From Ascaris suum (Eukaryota; Nematoda; Chromadorea; Rhabditida; Ascarididae), in assembly GCA_013433145.1 (NCBI GenBank), contig CM024177.1, forward strand, positions 4,242,110 to 4,306,109: 64,000 nucleotides of DNA. Reading direction: 5' to 3'. The position numbers and the translations under genes were made by a program. Below are positions 38,320 through 62,300 of this stretch, one piece after another. The notes beneath the pieces were generated by a model. That model worked only from the letters and a program-made list of their open reading frames with translations, had not been told where the DNA came from and made no database searches. Within the stretch, counting starts at the first letter, position 1; every line of letters starts with the position of its first letter.

Positions 38320-38530
38320 GTCAAATACGGTCGGCTTGGGCGTTGCGATGATGATGCAGCAGGCAAGCATGTTTGCCGGTGGCAATCCACCATTTGATGT
38401 GATTGGTTTAGAGGGCAAAATTCGTAAGGCGAAAGCCGAAGGTCGGACAGTAACACTCGTCAACGGTGGTCTATATTTCGACTACCATCACGTCGCCAAC
38501 GTTCCGCCTCATATCAATCTGAGAGTTTAG
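38320..38530 (+). CDS. Probable terminal exon of an unidentified plus-strand gene
   Basis: A CAATTTCAG acceptor ends at 38319; the frame TCA AAT ACG... runs to TAG at 38528-38530, giving about 69 codons. The start is hydrophobic (GLGVAMMMQQASMFAGG) and the rest hydrophilic and basic (GLEGKIRKAKAEGRTVTLV), ending HHVANVPPHINLRV. Base composition is richer in GC than the flanks and codon third positions look biased, as in the other real exons. The frame also continues upstream through the acceptor to a stop at 38267, so it could instead be part of a larger exon. I do not recognise the family. It would converge with UGP, whose stop is 1.2 kb away. Upstream exons were not found. Confidence 0.4.
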
Positions 38531-39017
38531 CTGTGAGCATTGAAGTCAACCACCAAAACCTCTGTAGTTCACTTTTGAGTCGACGTTCCTTTTGCGAAAG
38601 AAAGCTGTGAAGCTCGCCTTGCTAGGAAGCCCGGTTCTTGAACGGAGACTTGACAAATGCACTTATTTGGATGTGGGGGAGAGAAGAGGGTTATATTCTC
38701 TTAACAAGATACATCTTTCAAGAAGGCGCATTCTTTCTTAAGCAGAGCAACTTTGAAACTTGCAGTCGCGTGTTGCATTCATTTAAAAACAGATTTATCG
38801 GAAACAACGAAAACCGATCAATTTTTGAAAGAAGCACAACGAATCCATTTGTAAAAATCGGTGGACGTTCTTTTGACGCAATCCAACACACTACTATCAT
38901 TCAGCACAAATCTGTACTCACTATGATGCAAAGTGAAGTCCTTCATTTCTATTTTTTGTATTTGTCATTGAGATTTGAATCAACTATGTTTCTTGGGAGC
39001 TAAAGTTTACTCACTGC

Positions 39018-39023
39018 AATAAA
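39018..39023 (+). terminator. Candidate poly(A) signal for the plus-strand gene ending at 38530
   Basis: AATAAA about 490 nt after the stop at 38530. Plausible 3' UTR length; weak evidence because the hexamer is common in AT-rich DNA. Confidence 0.2.
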
Positions 39024-39641
39024 ATGAGTTCACTTGATTCGTTTTACGCTCTTTTCCAAATGTGCTTTGTAGAAACGCATTATGGCGACGTCATGTTTGC
39101 AGATGTATGTATGTGTACGTCGTCCTGCTCAGTAGCTCCAACTCCGGAACTACTGAAGTTGTTGAGTATTGTGTACACCACTGGATGACCTTCTGCACAT
39201 TATTTCATATCGATCAGCAATTTCGGGAGAAAATGCACACATTCAAAGGTATCAAAAAAAATTGCATGCATCTTTCACTGAGCGGATATTTTCATTCGAG
39301 ACCGGTCGTGCCAGCCCTTCATTCATACTTCTTCACTTGTTTTCGATGCGCTATTTCGCATCGTTTTTAGCAAAATGGAAACCTGATTACCCGAGTCGCA
39401 ACCATTTATTATGTTTGATATATAACGAAAAATACTCTGTAACTGGTTTTCGAAGCCATTAATAAATCTTTCATGATTTAAAGCCAATGTATATACTACT
39501 TAAGCGTATTAAATTGCACTGGTAAGCGATCATTCGATGTGCTATATGTGTAGACACTAGCAGCCATATTGCGTTCATCGCCGTTTCTTTCCAGCATTAA
39601 CTAATTAAGAATAAGCTGCGAGAAGAAGAAAAAAATGGAAA

Positions 39642-39647
39642 TTTATT
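39642..39647 (-). terminator. Candidate poly(A) signal of UGP
   Basis: AATAAA on the minus strand, about 80 nt beyond the UGP stop codon at 39727-39729. Spacing is typical for a short nematode 3' UTR. Not proven without transcript ends. Confidence 0.5.
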
Positions 39648-39726
39648 CGAGGTTTAGAAACGCACTAAAAAGATGAATAAGAGATTGAAAAGTGAGATGC
39701 CGCAAGTGAACGCCGCGTTGAATGCG

Positions 39727-49937
<10,211 letters not shown>

Positions 49938-49985
49938 CGTATGTACTAGCCAGTATGTGCAAGTGAAGTGCACTTCGTGTAACCT

Positions 49986-49991
49986 CTGAAA
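49986..49991 (-). promoter_or_regulatory. Splice acceptor upstream of the proposed UGP start
   Basis: The minus strand reads TTTCAG, 48 nt before the proposed initiator ATG and in the same open frame. It could accept a spliced leader or join an upstream exon. Which one decides whether the protein starts at 49937 or further upstream. Confidence 0.35.
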
Positions 49992-52195
49992 TCAATACCA
50001 TTTTTATCGATTCGTCTTTTGAGCTACTCGCAAGAAGACTGTTAAGCAATGCGTAGTTTTTTTAAACTGCCGCTTTGTTTTGTTTTCTTTTAAAGCGGAA
50101 CCTTTTGCAGAGATGATCGATCTACGATCAGTATGGATGTGACATGATCAGCGTCGATGCCACATCACTACAGCGACTCTCACCATAAATAGTGAGCCAG
50201 CGCTGGTGCGAACACACCTATGAAATGTGCATTAATTTTGTGCACTCAAATTGCGAAACAAAAATGAGGAAGTAAAGTGATACGTTGCAGTTCAAAAGCA
50301 ACATTTGCAATGCAATTCACCATCAGGACAATCACCTGTGTTCACCTCTGCGCACCTTTATATCTCCGGCCACCTGTCTATTTATGTGTTTAAGTATTAC
50401 AGCGTTTAATTAGTCGAACTTTTCGTAGTTGTTCTATCAGTTTGAATCTGCATAACTAACAAACATTTATTAAACGATCATCGATTTAATCACTCGATCA
50501 CCGACAAATTTTGCATATCTTGCAAAATTGAGACTGGGTCTTCATCAAGTAGTTGCAGAAAAGTTGCTATGATATGCGTTTTTGCACTCCGCTTATCTGA
50601 GCAATCATTTTCATTAGCAAACATTAAATTATGACGTGTAGGAAGCAGTGAATTCGTATCTTAACTGATCCGATAGCTCTCACAAATATTTTTGCAAAAG
50701 ACCTTTTCCTGCGATCCAGCTAATGCACTTTGCAAAACATATGCAAATTTTTTTGCACATTCCGATTCGTGTAATTGTTTCCGAAGTCACAGTTTCAGAA
50801 GTCCGTACGAGGTCACTCTACGATATACCGCACATCACGAGATGTGGCAACTCTAGCTTCACTGATTCTCAAGATCAAGTCATCAAACAGAAACATACAT
50901 ATGTTTGTACATACGTGCAGGTGCCATGTCGCTGCAGACCATTATGCGCATGCAAACCCGAGAAAAAAACGCATAAAAATGAAGCTTTGATTAATTTGCA
51001 TTTATTCACCACGAATGTAATTCTTAAAAAAGAGTTGCCCTATTTATTGGAAGAAAGCATTTTGTGCTTTCCTGAAAACAACACTATCGCCATTTCCCTA
51101 CAATCCGGCGAGATAAACCTTTCCAGGTGAAAAACGGGGGAAAACGTCAATGTTTTTCATTGCCAGAAACAAAACAATATCGGGTGGAAGTGTGCAATCT
51201 GTTATTAGCCGTTAGCTGTTTAGAAAGTCATATGAATTGCAACATCAACACACAGTATCAGGCCGTAATTTGTATACAAAACTCCTTGCATTAATTGGCA
51301 CTTGTGCACAGCACAGCTTCAAATCAAGAGCAGAGCTTGTCGCACTTATTAATGCCGCATAAGAGTTCTGGTTTTGGAATCTGTTTTCGAGTTCGACTTC
51401 CCGCTTCCAGCTCTGACTTTTTGGAGAAAAATCCGTTCTAGCGCAATCTCAACTTCCATAAGGAGATGATCGACAGATTCAATCATCAACATGCAACAAA
51501 TGCATCTCATCTAGTTCTCTGGAGTCAGTAAGTACGAAGAAGTGCATTCGAAAGGCATAACATTTACCGTGGGATTGCAAGACATGAATCGCTCAGCTCA
51601 CTGACATTAGAGGCAATAAGAACCATTCAAATTCGAAACCCAACAACTCTCAGCATCCTTTTACCTCACTCTACTCAAATAATAAACCGTCAAGAAGTGG
51701 TGTTTTCCAATTGTGAAGACTCTATCAAAAATCATCAGTTATGAACCTATCAAAGTTTATAACGATAAGCTTAAACGCTCCAAGTTCATCGAGCACGCAA
51801 TCGATTCTATGTGAATTTGCAACTCCGGATTTCTGAGCGGAAGCACTACAGTCCACGATTTTCTCTATAAGTATATGACAGGATCCAAATGCCAGTACCT
51901 ATCCGCAACACAAATACCATATACCGTAGAAAGCAGAAAGATCATATTCCTCACATTAACCATAAATACGATAAATTCTTAACAAGTGAGCCCTTCTGGA
52001 TTGTGCAATAGTGCAGGATAGACCAGTCGGCTGTAGATTAGTGGAATAGTTGAAGTGCAAAGTAAGTCAAAGAAGGTCAAGAGCCTATAGGCGATCGAAT
52101 GACTGCCCAGCACGGGTCGTGAGGCTGACCTGAGGCAGAATCGGGAGGATATAAAAGGGGTTGATGTGCTCATGTATTCATTCCAGCTTCCAGAC

Positions 52196-52423
52196 CGATC
52201 AAGGCCGACTGGACTACTCGTGGCCGATGAAGAGCGTGAGGAGATCGGCGGCGACGTGAAGATCGCCTGGTGCGACCACGCGATCGAACCGATCGACACC
52301 ATCCTTGTGGACTTGTTTATCAACTTGTTGTATAAACGTGATGCACTGTTCGCCCTTTTATCTGTGTCATCTGGCAGTTTACTCGGTCGCATCTCGACGG
52401 TGGTGCAGAGGTGCTTTGAATAG
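52196..52423 (+). CDS. GC-rich open frame of unknown status
   Basis: Follows a TTCATTCCAG acceptor and encodes an acidic segment (LLVADEEREEIGGDVKIAWC) then AIEPIDTILVDLFINLLYK, ending TAG at 52423. Third codon positions are mostly G or C, unlike the flanks. The minus strand is also open here for 179 codons (52518-51979), so strand is uncertain. Not recognised. Confidence 0.25.
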   Translation, partial: RSRPTGLLVADEEREEIGGDVKIAWCDHAIEPIDTILVDLFINLLYKRDALFALLSVSSGSLLGRISTVVQRCFE

Positions 52424-52641
52424 AACAACTTTCCTCTTGTAATGCAACGATAGTCACACTGCTTCAAATAGATAACGCGCATGCTCTGTGGTTGAATAAA
52501 TGGCGCTAAATTCATCACCTCTGTCGAGCTTTACTCACCAGTCAATATGCAGAAAGTAGAAGCTACTCCAGTAACACGATTCAAGAACTTAAAGTTGGTG
52601 ATGGACAGAAGCTTTTCGTGTCAGAAAACTTTTTAGATTTG

Positions 52642-52891
52642 GAAAATACGGTGCTCAAGATTCGACGTCTTCAAAATCAGAGGCGCCCGTATAACAGCCG
52701 GATATCTGGATGTCTCTTCGAAATCTGATGCTCCGCGTTTGCGACAATCGGCTCCAAGCGTGATTTGTCGAGGAACCAAACTCTTCGATGAAAAAACCGA
52801 TGCTTTTAGGTTTGGTGTGATGAAGGGACGAAATGACAAAGTACAAAGGACCTTGCTGGCAAATGTTGACCCTATTCGGTTCTGCTCTTGA
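52642..52891 (+). CDS. Exon-like frame, unknown
   Basis: A TTTTTAG acceptor is followed by about 82 open codons (RGARITAGYLDVSSKSDAPR, GTKLFDEKTDAFRFGVMKGR) to TGA. It lies 220 nt downstream of the GC-rich frame at 52.2-52.4 kb on the same strand. Composition is protein-like but no family is recognised. Confidence 0.22.
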
Positions 52892-54482
52892 GAGCTAAAA
52901 AACGCATTTCCTTCAGGACGTGATGGTTGCCTGTAGCTTTCATTCTAAACATCAAAAACGGGAACCAACTCCAAAGAACAAGCATGAATCGATCGATTCC
53001 TGTGCAGATGTCTTTACACAGCCGTGGCTGAATGGGCAAATAGACCGGGGCCGTGTAGGTCCCTTAACTTTTCACTTACAGATGTTAATAAAGAAGCATC
53101 ATTGGACATACACGTGACATTACGTATGCAATCAACTATGTATGTTTGTTTAACGATTGCAATTGCGGTGAAATATTTGCACAGCTTATCTTATTGCGGG
53201 ACATTAGAATGTTGGATGAACGAATCACTCGATGGTGACGGCAAGTCTGGCGGTGAAAGCATTATGATTCAATGTACTCTTCAACTACGCATTGCATGAA
53301 TCAACATCGCAATTACGCACATAGAGCGATTCGACTGTGCGATGCTAAAACACAACAGTTGCGAAATTGAGAATGCTCTTTTCTAGTCTCCCTCTTCCAG
53401 AAAAAAAGAAAAAACTCCATTTGATTCAATTCTAATCTGCTAAAATCAACAATAAGGAATTCTGCATGATGAGATTAAAGCAAGCGATTGATGCCTTTAT
53501 TTAAAATCCACTTTTCTATATGGAACTCCCAGCATCTCTCTGGTAACGGAGATACACAATCTATAACACAATCAACTATGTGAAAGCTGGCTGATATAAC
53601 AATGCCACTGATGAGGACAAAGGACAGTAGAGCTCGATTCCGGAAATTTTAAGTGGAGATTGAAGATATAGGTGGGTTCCGGAGACTCGGGATGGAGTTG
53701 GATACTGGAAATCCTGGGCAAGGATTAATGATACAGTAAGATTCCGAATGCAGTTTGTTAAAAAGTTATTGATGCATGCAAGTTATCGAATCGCAAGCTG
53801 AACTGCACGCGCATTCAAATCGATAGGCTCAAAGACTAATGGACCCGCATTCCAAAAGTGATAAGCAAATATTTCAAATGCCAAAATGGCAGTCGAATAA
53901 TTCTCATCACAGCCATCGACTTCTTTGCTCAGTAAACATTTTACAGAGCGACATTGTTAAACATACAACGAAGACACAGTCCCCCTCACCCTTCCAGCCC
54001 CAATGTTCTATTTGAAAGAGTGGCAATCTCGGTTAGTGCACATTCTGGATTACGTTCACCTAATCACATGCTACTCGTGTCAACAACCCCAACCGGAAAT
54101 ACATTCTCGATGAACCGTACAATAACATTCCTTCCACATAACTTTCCTTAAACAGCATGTAGTTTTCTAATCGAGAACCATCCGGCTAAGAAATCCTTGG
54201 GTGAGATACAAAAAACCACTAAAAAAGGAAGCCATTTCATCATATTTTTTGAACTAAATTTAAGAGGCAATCAAACAGCATAAGTGTTGCACATGAGGCA
54301 TATTCGTTCCAGTGGAAAACTCTGAAATCACAAACACGACAGATATTCAAAAACAAACAAACAAACAAAAATAAAAACAACGACAATGCCAAAACACATC
54401 GCTATAAACATATCAATGAAAAACGCAAAAAGTAAACAATAAAAAATATTTACTATATAAAACAACAATGAAAATTGAATTT

Positions 54483-57400
54483 TTACAATGGTTTAAGGAG
54501 ATTTCTCTTCGATTCGATCAGTTCTTTCACCCAATCGATATCCACCACCGTAATATCTCTAAATAAAACAACAAGTGAATAATGGCTGCTGCTCCAACGT
54601 ATTATAAAGAATAATTCTAAACTATCAAATAGAAAATGCACGCAACGTAACGTAATGAATTAAAAATTCGCATCCAAATTGAAACTTCATCAAAGTTTTG
54701 GAGGACACCAATAAAAATGAACAAAGAGGAGGGAGAAGGTGGTCCATCAAAAAGGGTATTGAAAAACGATCTCACAGCGCAATGATCGCTCACCACCGAC
54801 CAAAGTGATCACAACTCTTGAAAAAGTGTTATCTTATATTCGCCAAGTTTTACTCGCAAGCTACTTGTCTTAAGAGTACCTTCGAAATGATTTTAACAGA
54901 TAAACTGCTCAGAAATTATTGAACAAACAAAATAAATGCATAAGAATGAAACGTCAACTAGTAAAATTAAAAGAATATTTAAAATATAAGCGCAACAAAA
55001 ATCAGACTCCATTTAAAAAAATCATTCACATAAAATGGCGGAAAAGTCGAAAGGGAGAAATACAGCGATGTGATAGCAACGAAGACAACAAGCGCGTTAA
55101 GAATGTGGTGTAATGTTGTGCGAAAGCGCGACATTTCTTCAGTGAGCGAATATAAAACAATAAACTCTAGCAAGACATTTCGCTCACTTCAGACAACCAA
55201 ATCACTCTCAACTTCACAACATCATTCCAAATGTTACTTAAGGTTCTCACTATTTTCGCCAACTTGCGCATAAAAAAGATTTACCGTCCTCACCAACTTG
55301 CGCATATCATGCCTTCAGGAGGGTTATATTATTTTAAGGTTTATTGAAGTGAGATACTTATCTCATTTAGCATTTACAATTTTGTTCTTTTCAGGTTGCA
55401 ATTTTCACATCAGAATTATTCAATCGTTCATTCTAATCACTTAATAAACGAATTTTGAAGCAGAATTTGCACTAAACAAGAATAAAACTTGTTCTCAAAT
55501 CCCGTTAATTACCTCCTCAATTCCTTTTTGCTCAATTGCACAGCCACTGCATTCGAGCTTTTCTGTCGACTACTCAATTCAATAACGGATACACTCCACT
55601 AGTGAAAACAACAGAAATCACTGAAAACTCGTTTTTGAATGTTTAAAACCAAAATTGCGGAAGTCTTTATTTAAAAAAGGAAAAGCAAATATCTGCAGCC
55701 AAAAGCAATGAAAGATTATTATTTGATGACCTTTATATCCATTTAAAAACTACTTTTTCCAGCATTCGCACATCATTTAACTCGAAATTACTCCTAGAGC
55801 TATGCAAAAGCAAGAACAGCGGCCGTCGACGAGAAAGATGCGCTGCCATCGGAAAACATTTGCTGTTTGCTAAATGAAAAAGGCACCCAAGGCAACGTCA
55901 TCTGATTTGCAATGCGGTCAAATCTACCGACTACAAGAAATGCTTGTAAAATGAAACGGTGAATTGCCGATTTTCATCTGTACAATAAATTTACGGTGTC
56001 TCTGCTCGAGTTTAATCGATTCTCAGTTTGTCGTTTCATCTGAGCGAAGTTAAGAATGATGCAGCGTTTCAACATGTAACGTCATAACAGAGCTCTTTAT
56101 TCGCCTCAGGGGTTATCTGTGGTTTGATAACAGTGCAACGCAACTATCCTTACATGAATTTTTTAGGCGAATTGAAAATTTAAGCACGAATCCTGACCTC
56201 ATCTCCGCACCGACTCATTTGAGACTATTCAGCGAGGGTTTTGATATATTCGGTTTAAGCATAAGCTTTTGCCAGAAAACTGTACAAACCTTGCGTAAAG
56301 CTGGCTGGTTCGAACAAGATCAGAGAATATGAAAGCAGTTGGTTGAGAGCGAGCCAAACAAGAGGAAGGGTGGATTTTGATAGATAATGATGAGGACGCA
56401 ACTAGATGATAGCCATCTGATGATTTATCATATTCACATGCATTCATGAAAAGGCCCGCACACATCGCCCTCCTATAATTACTCGTAAATTTCACTCAAA
56501 CAATCTTCTGAAATAACTTAGATAAATAAATAAATAAATTTAGAGTTCATTACCCGTTCACAACACTCAAAGTTTTGAGGAATTTTTTTGAGTGCTAGTA
56601 GGAAAAAGGGAACGGGGGGGGGGGATGTGGTGTAAAGACCATCGAAATGTTGCAGTGAATTACATCCACCTCTTAATATAGTGCCAAAAGAAAATCAGTT
56701 TAAACTATAAATATGGAGTGTTTGCAGTCGAATTCCTAGATTCCAGAAAAACAGTCACATATGACGAAAAAAGATAACATCACAAAATCCACCCCCCCCC
56801 CCCCCCGCCTAAGACCTTTTCCCACCGCCATGTGCGATTAAGATTGCAACAAAAACGGTGACTGCTATATCAAAAATATTGTAATAAAGTAAACACACTA
56901 CAGATATTGTCCCATAGAAAATTGATATAAAGGAAACCAACGAAGTATAAAAGTAAATAATAAAAAAAGTTGAAGATAAAAGTTTGCTGCCTACCGTAAT
57001 TTTGTTAGGTCGCTACCACAAGAATGTAAATTCATCGTGTTCTTCGAACATATATCACGGAGTTGTCTTCGAATTTTGAAAGCAGTATTGATAACGCGTT
57101 CGTGCACGAAATTCGCCGCACACCACTCCTGCAATGACCTTTCTTGATTGAAACGCTTAGCAACGCATTGCCCCCTTCCCCTCCCCCCTCCCCCCACATC
57201 CTCCCTCCACATTCTAATATCGACAACCATTTTACAACAACACTACCCAATCTCAGGTGGCCACCTTCAATTAGAAACAGGAAGCATGTAGCGACCCATA
57301 TATAACTGATATTACATTAATCGTATAATAATCCTTTCTGTTAGAACAATCACGCAATGATACAACAATGACGACAGTATAGGTGCGAGCGAATTACGCT

Positions 57401-59264
57401 CCCGTTCGAAAAATTTCATAATTGCCATTTACTCATATCCCATTTATGATTCCATAATCTGGAAAGTCCGTCCCTTCTTTCAACAATCAAATTTTTGATC
57501 AACGTGTATGAAAGAATTGACAATTCATATAACATTCTAAATTTCAGCTTGCAAAGGTGCCGCAAGTGATAAGACAACAACGACTTGGCTACATCCGGCA
57601 AAACTGAATTAATTACTGCAAATGGATTACTTTAATAAAGTAAACGAAGTAAAATATTGCTACTATATACCTTCACTTTCTTCTCCTTGCGAGCATTTCG
57701 ATAATCTCTGTAGATATTCAAAAATGTACAGTGATCCCCTTCGGCAGCCTCGAATTTGCGTTTTGCTTCGTTGCAAAGATCGCGGTTGTGCGATGAAGTT
57801 ACGAAGACCGAGTCAGTCGACATAAACGCCACGACAGTAAGTGCCTCTTCAAGACAGCCATTCTGCGACGCTGCTAGCAGAACCCTCAAATATTATCTAA
57901 ATTATTTATGAATTGAGAAAATATCGATGTACCTATTTTATAACACGCCTAATCCTTTTGCAGGATCCAAAGCAATACTTTAGAAATGCATTCACACTTT
58001 TTGCAGCACGATCTGGTAACAATCAAAAGCAGCAAAGGTGTGCGATATGATGAAAGAAGAAGATCTTACAGGAGCCAGAGGATTTAGGTTCTTCAATTAT
58101 GGGAAATGCAAAATCATAAACGTTTGTTCGCCATTCTTCCCTCTCAATCTCAGAATTAGAATGAGAGATGTTCACCGAAGAAAAATTTGCTGATTGCATA
58201 CTTATTCCTTCAAAGCTTCCTTCCCCGTTTTACTCCACTTTCTCTTTTTCCCGGGCTACTTGCACCTCAGCCCGACATCGAGCTGTGGGTGACATCCTTC
58301 TCTTCTAAGCAAGGGCCATTCACAAGTAAGCAATATCAATAAACTGGGCAATGATTAAATGGAAAAGAACACAGCACAACAGAATGGGAGGGATAAGTGA
58401 GAGATATACCTAGCTAGTGGAGGATCGACAGGGAATGCAGCAAGGCGTGTGCCCATATCAGTGAGGTATACCCGCTCCTTCTTGTCGGGTGATTGCACAG
58501 CGTCGAGGAGTTGCAGCATTGATTGCGCTGCATTGAGTGCCTCATCGGGAGGAGGTGAAATGAGTGACAATGAACGGAGTCGTGTCAAACCAATACGGTA
58601 CAACTCGAGCAGTACCTGAACATCAGTAACTGCCGTTCGCATAGGTGAAAACTGCCACATGAATTCACGTACCGCCGCCAGCATCAAGTGATTTTCATTC
58701 TTTTAACAAGGGGGGGGGGGCAAGGTAGGATTCTTGTCGCATCGATAATCTACTGCCCGCTTTCCAGTCGATAATGAACTCAATGGAGGTAAACATTATA
58801 AGGAATCTGCACCCCGATGCCAATAATACATCAACCTACAATCTGAGGAAAATTTATTCCTAAAATACTTCGAAACATGCAATGTTATCACCACCAAATT
58901 ATACTTTATATTTTTGTACTGACGACTGTAACTAGTATCGCCATACTACTAAGTAGTCCGGTACAGGTAATACTTATGCAAATAACTATTTTATAGTTTT
59001 TAAATTTATTTTTCAGCATTTTTATTCAGTCACCTATGAGACTGATAGAAAATGCTTGAAATGATACCATCAAGTATAGATCACTTTAAATCAGTAAGTA
59101 ATAAATCAAAATATACTCCATAACGACAACAACCAAAGCTGAAAAATATCATCCAAGCGAATAGAAAGCAATCTCATCAGCAAACAATTTATCTCTGGTA
59201 TACAATACTGCCAAACAAGAAAACTACGTATGTTCCTGCATACATAAATCTGCGTAAATGCAAG

Positions 59265-59306
<42 letters not shown>

Positions 59307-62300
59307 TTTATTTATTTATTTATAAAGTACAATAAAGCCGCGGCTTTTTTAAACGCTTCTGAAGATAACTACTCCCAACAAAGTACAGTATCAGTAAGGG
59401 TGGTGAACCTAAAATTGTAAAGCAATAAAGCAAGCCGCAAAAACACCACTCCAACCAAAAAAGTGCAGTAACTTACAGTGCAGAGATTAGTGCGTAACAC
59501 CTCAGGCACCGTTGTCGGCCGCAACGAGCTGAAGTGTTTCTCCGAGTATAATCGAAAACACTTGCCCGGTCCCTCACGACCAGCACGACCAGCCCGCTGC
59601 GTCGCCGACGCCCGAGATGTATCCTCCACTCGCAGTATATCTATGCGTCTGTCGGCTAAAAAAGTCCTGCAATCATCCAACACGAGTACGCTATCCATAT
59701 TCAACAAACGCAAATCAACACCATGTGAAAATGTGATCAACCATGTAGTCTATTGCCAACATATGAAAATAATGGCTATGAAGAGGTTATCGTATACCAC
59801 AACAGAGCTCGACTTCACACCAGTTCTGCCCAGAAGGGATTCCATGCACCCGACTTCCCCCTTCTCCCACTTTCCTTTCAGCATCTCCTTCACCACCGAA
59901 AACACTCCCTGCGCAACAACAATTTTGTTGGGCGTCGTTCTTATAAGCTGGGAAGTAGACATGAGTTAAAATAGAGCAGTTCATCTAGAGCAGCTATAAG
60001 AATCATACCAAGTTTTACGATGATCACTGAATTTTGCAGCTCAATATTTAATCCCAGATTCACCTTAGGCAATACCTATTAATACATAAAGATTAGCAAA
60101 CAATAGTAATTTTCAAATAGCGAGCAGCAACGAAATCAAACAGACCTTTGTTTAATTTTCCCACTGTCGATAACGATACGAATCCCCGGAATTGTAAGAG
60201 ACGTCTCTGCAATGTTCGTTGCAAATACCACTTTTCGAGTGTTCTGCAATAATGCATCTAAAAATGCGCGCTTATATCTCCGCTTTATACAATCGTCCTA
60301 TTTGATAGAATCCTTCCAAGTGAAGAGAAAAGCGTAATCATCATCATCTTATGAAGTAAAGATCTACGAAACGCCGCTGTTGAATGCGCATGCATACACC
60401 TAACAGTATTCTCCTATCGTTGATTCTCAAACGTCCGCATACGCAGAAATTTCCCAAACAAATTACGAGGAAAATATGACATAACTGCTAAAAAAAACTG
60501 TCAACGTGCCAGGGACGTGGAACTTGAGAAACAAGAGATCACAAGACTTTGAGGCGACAGATTTGAAAATTGGCAGCCTGCCAGGTGGTTGCTACAGCTT
60601 TGGCAGAAGTGTGATGACAAAGAGAGAGGGCAATCAATGAAGCGACTTTGAATACACTTCTTCGGGAGTCAAGCGAGTCGAAATTTTTAAATTCAGCAGC
60701 AATCACGTCGGCACTTCAACTGTTTTTCAATTAAACGAAGCAACGAGGAAAAACCAACAATTATTTAACGACTTTGTCCCTTTCCACTGCTTCTTAGACC
60801 TTGGAAGACTGGGCTAGGGAGAGCGAAGAGGGGAGAGGGGGAAACGAAGGGTGGTTGAAATCGCATCCCATCTGAAAGTGCTCCCCAAACACTGCACAAG
60901 AGAAGCAAGTAGCCAACCGGTAACAATAAGTGCCACACAATATCAATTTAAAGTGAAGCCACCTTGACCGATAAATAAGTGAGTTAAAACTAACCGATGT
61001 TTCAAGTGGTTCGAAGACTTTCATTTGCGACGATGGCGATAGACCAGCATAGAGAGGGAACGGCACTAGATTACGATCGGTTAGACGCGCCAATTCACGT
61101 GCTTTTTTACACGCAATTTCGATCTCTTCCTGTCCCGTCAAAAACACCAACACACCCCAGCTGTAAAACAATGTGCTCTGCTGATAGTTTTTTGATTTTC
61201 ATTTTCCTAAATATCAGTAAGCAGGTTAATGAAGGGTATCATACAACTCCCGTTAAAACATCAGAGCAATAATTTTCCACGATTTCAAGGGATAAAGGGT
61301 TTACGCAATTATTTTCCTTCCAAAATTTTATCAGGAGGCAAATAAAATATATAGTATTTTTGAACTAAGGAACAAATCTTTCCTTGAATTTTACAACAAA
61401 ATGGGCTCCCAACTGAAAGCCTTTCGTTCACGGGAAGGGATGGGTATATATACTCTGTTGAAGCTCCTGAGATTTCATTCGAGACATTACGTTTGTTGGG
61501 AATTTCAATGATGAAATCATCGAAGCATAGAAAAACACTGAGTAATATGTAAAATTCTCGACCTCAAGAAATGAAGATCGCACTTTTGAGGCCCTATGCA
61601 AATGGCAACACATTTCATAGAGGTCACAGATAATGAGGAAATACGCAGTCAACCGAAACGTGAAAAACCTTGGCAACCTAAAGATACGATTCTTTCTGCT
61701 TTTTCATGGTACGATCTTTTTGTTCTTCATTGTATCTTCCCCTAGAAGGTTTAACCGAATGAGTATTTTCGATGAGGATTCGTCTCGAATGTCTTCTCAA
61801 AAAAAGAATCCTCAACACTTCGAATAAACTATCTCAGGGTTCAGATACTTGCAAACCGGCAAATAAAAATAGGACCCGAAAACGAAAGTTTTTTTTGCTC
61901 AAATGCTAATGACCTACTACAAGAATTCGCCACAAAACACAGATCGATCTTTCGAGGCTTCGATCCGAATAGACTTGATTCTTCATAATAAATCCCAAAC
62001 TAAATGTTCTATAATGACGAAAAACGAATGAAATATTGTCAGGACGTACTCGATCGGTTCACTGCGGTGGATCTGCAGAAGTGTGACGACTGCGTTAAAC
62101 ACATAGTCCTCATTTGCACTATCCAAAGAATTGGCATAGAATAACTGGAAAATAATAACTGATATAAATAATTTCACTGATTCTCGACAAACAGCAATAA
62201 AGCAAAAGGAAGAAAGCTTCAGAAAGCAGCAACTTTTCCAGCATTTCAAAAGAGCGAAAAAAGTTACATTCAAAGAAAGGAGACATACAGAAGGTATCTA

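Larger units (their letters stand above)
49992..54482. other. Spacer between DHX33 and UGP
   Basis: About 4.5 kb. Contains the GC-rich dual-strand frame at 52.0-52.5 kb and the plus frame at 52.64-52.89 kb. Elsewhere there are only scattered short frames. Too long for a nematode operon spacer. Confidence 0.6.

Noticed and set aside
38281..38463. Minus-strand frame as the last UGP exon
   Set aside because: The real UGP C-terminal exon was found at 39834-39727 with matching phase; this frame does not fit the family.
38638..39003. 121-codon plus-strand frame just after the 38530 stop
   Set aside because: Composition is AT-rich and unlike the neighbouring exon; more likely 3' UTR sequence open by chance.
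50723..51130. 135-codon plus-strand frame
   Set aside because: Low-GC, irregular composition, no acceptor or donor of quality and no recognisable motif.
49938..54482. DHX33-UGP operon
   Set aside because: The spacer is 4.5 kb, far more than the usual gap in nematode operons, and no SL2-type signal can be judged from the sequence.
59478..59969. 163-codon plus-strand frame
   Set aside because: Its first half is the antisense of the DHX33 exon 59666-59477; the rest runs through intron without conserved features.
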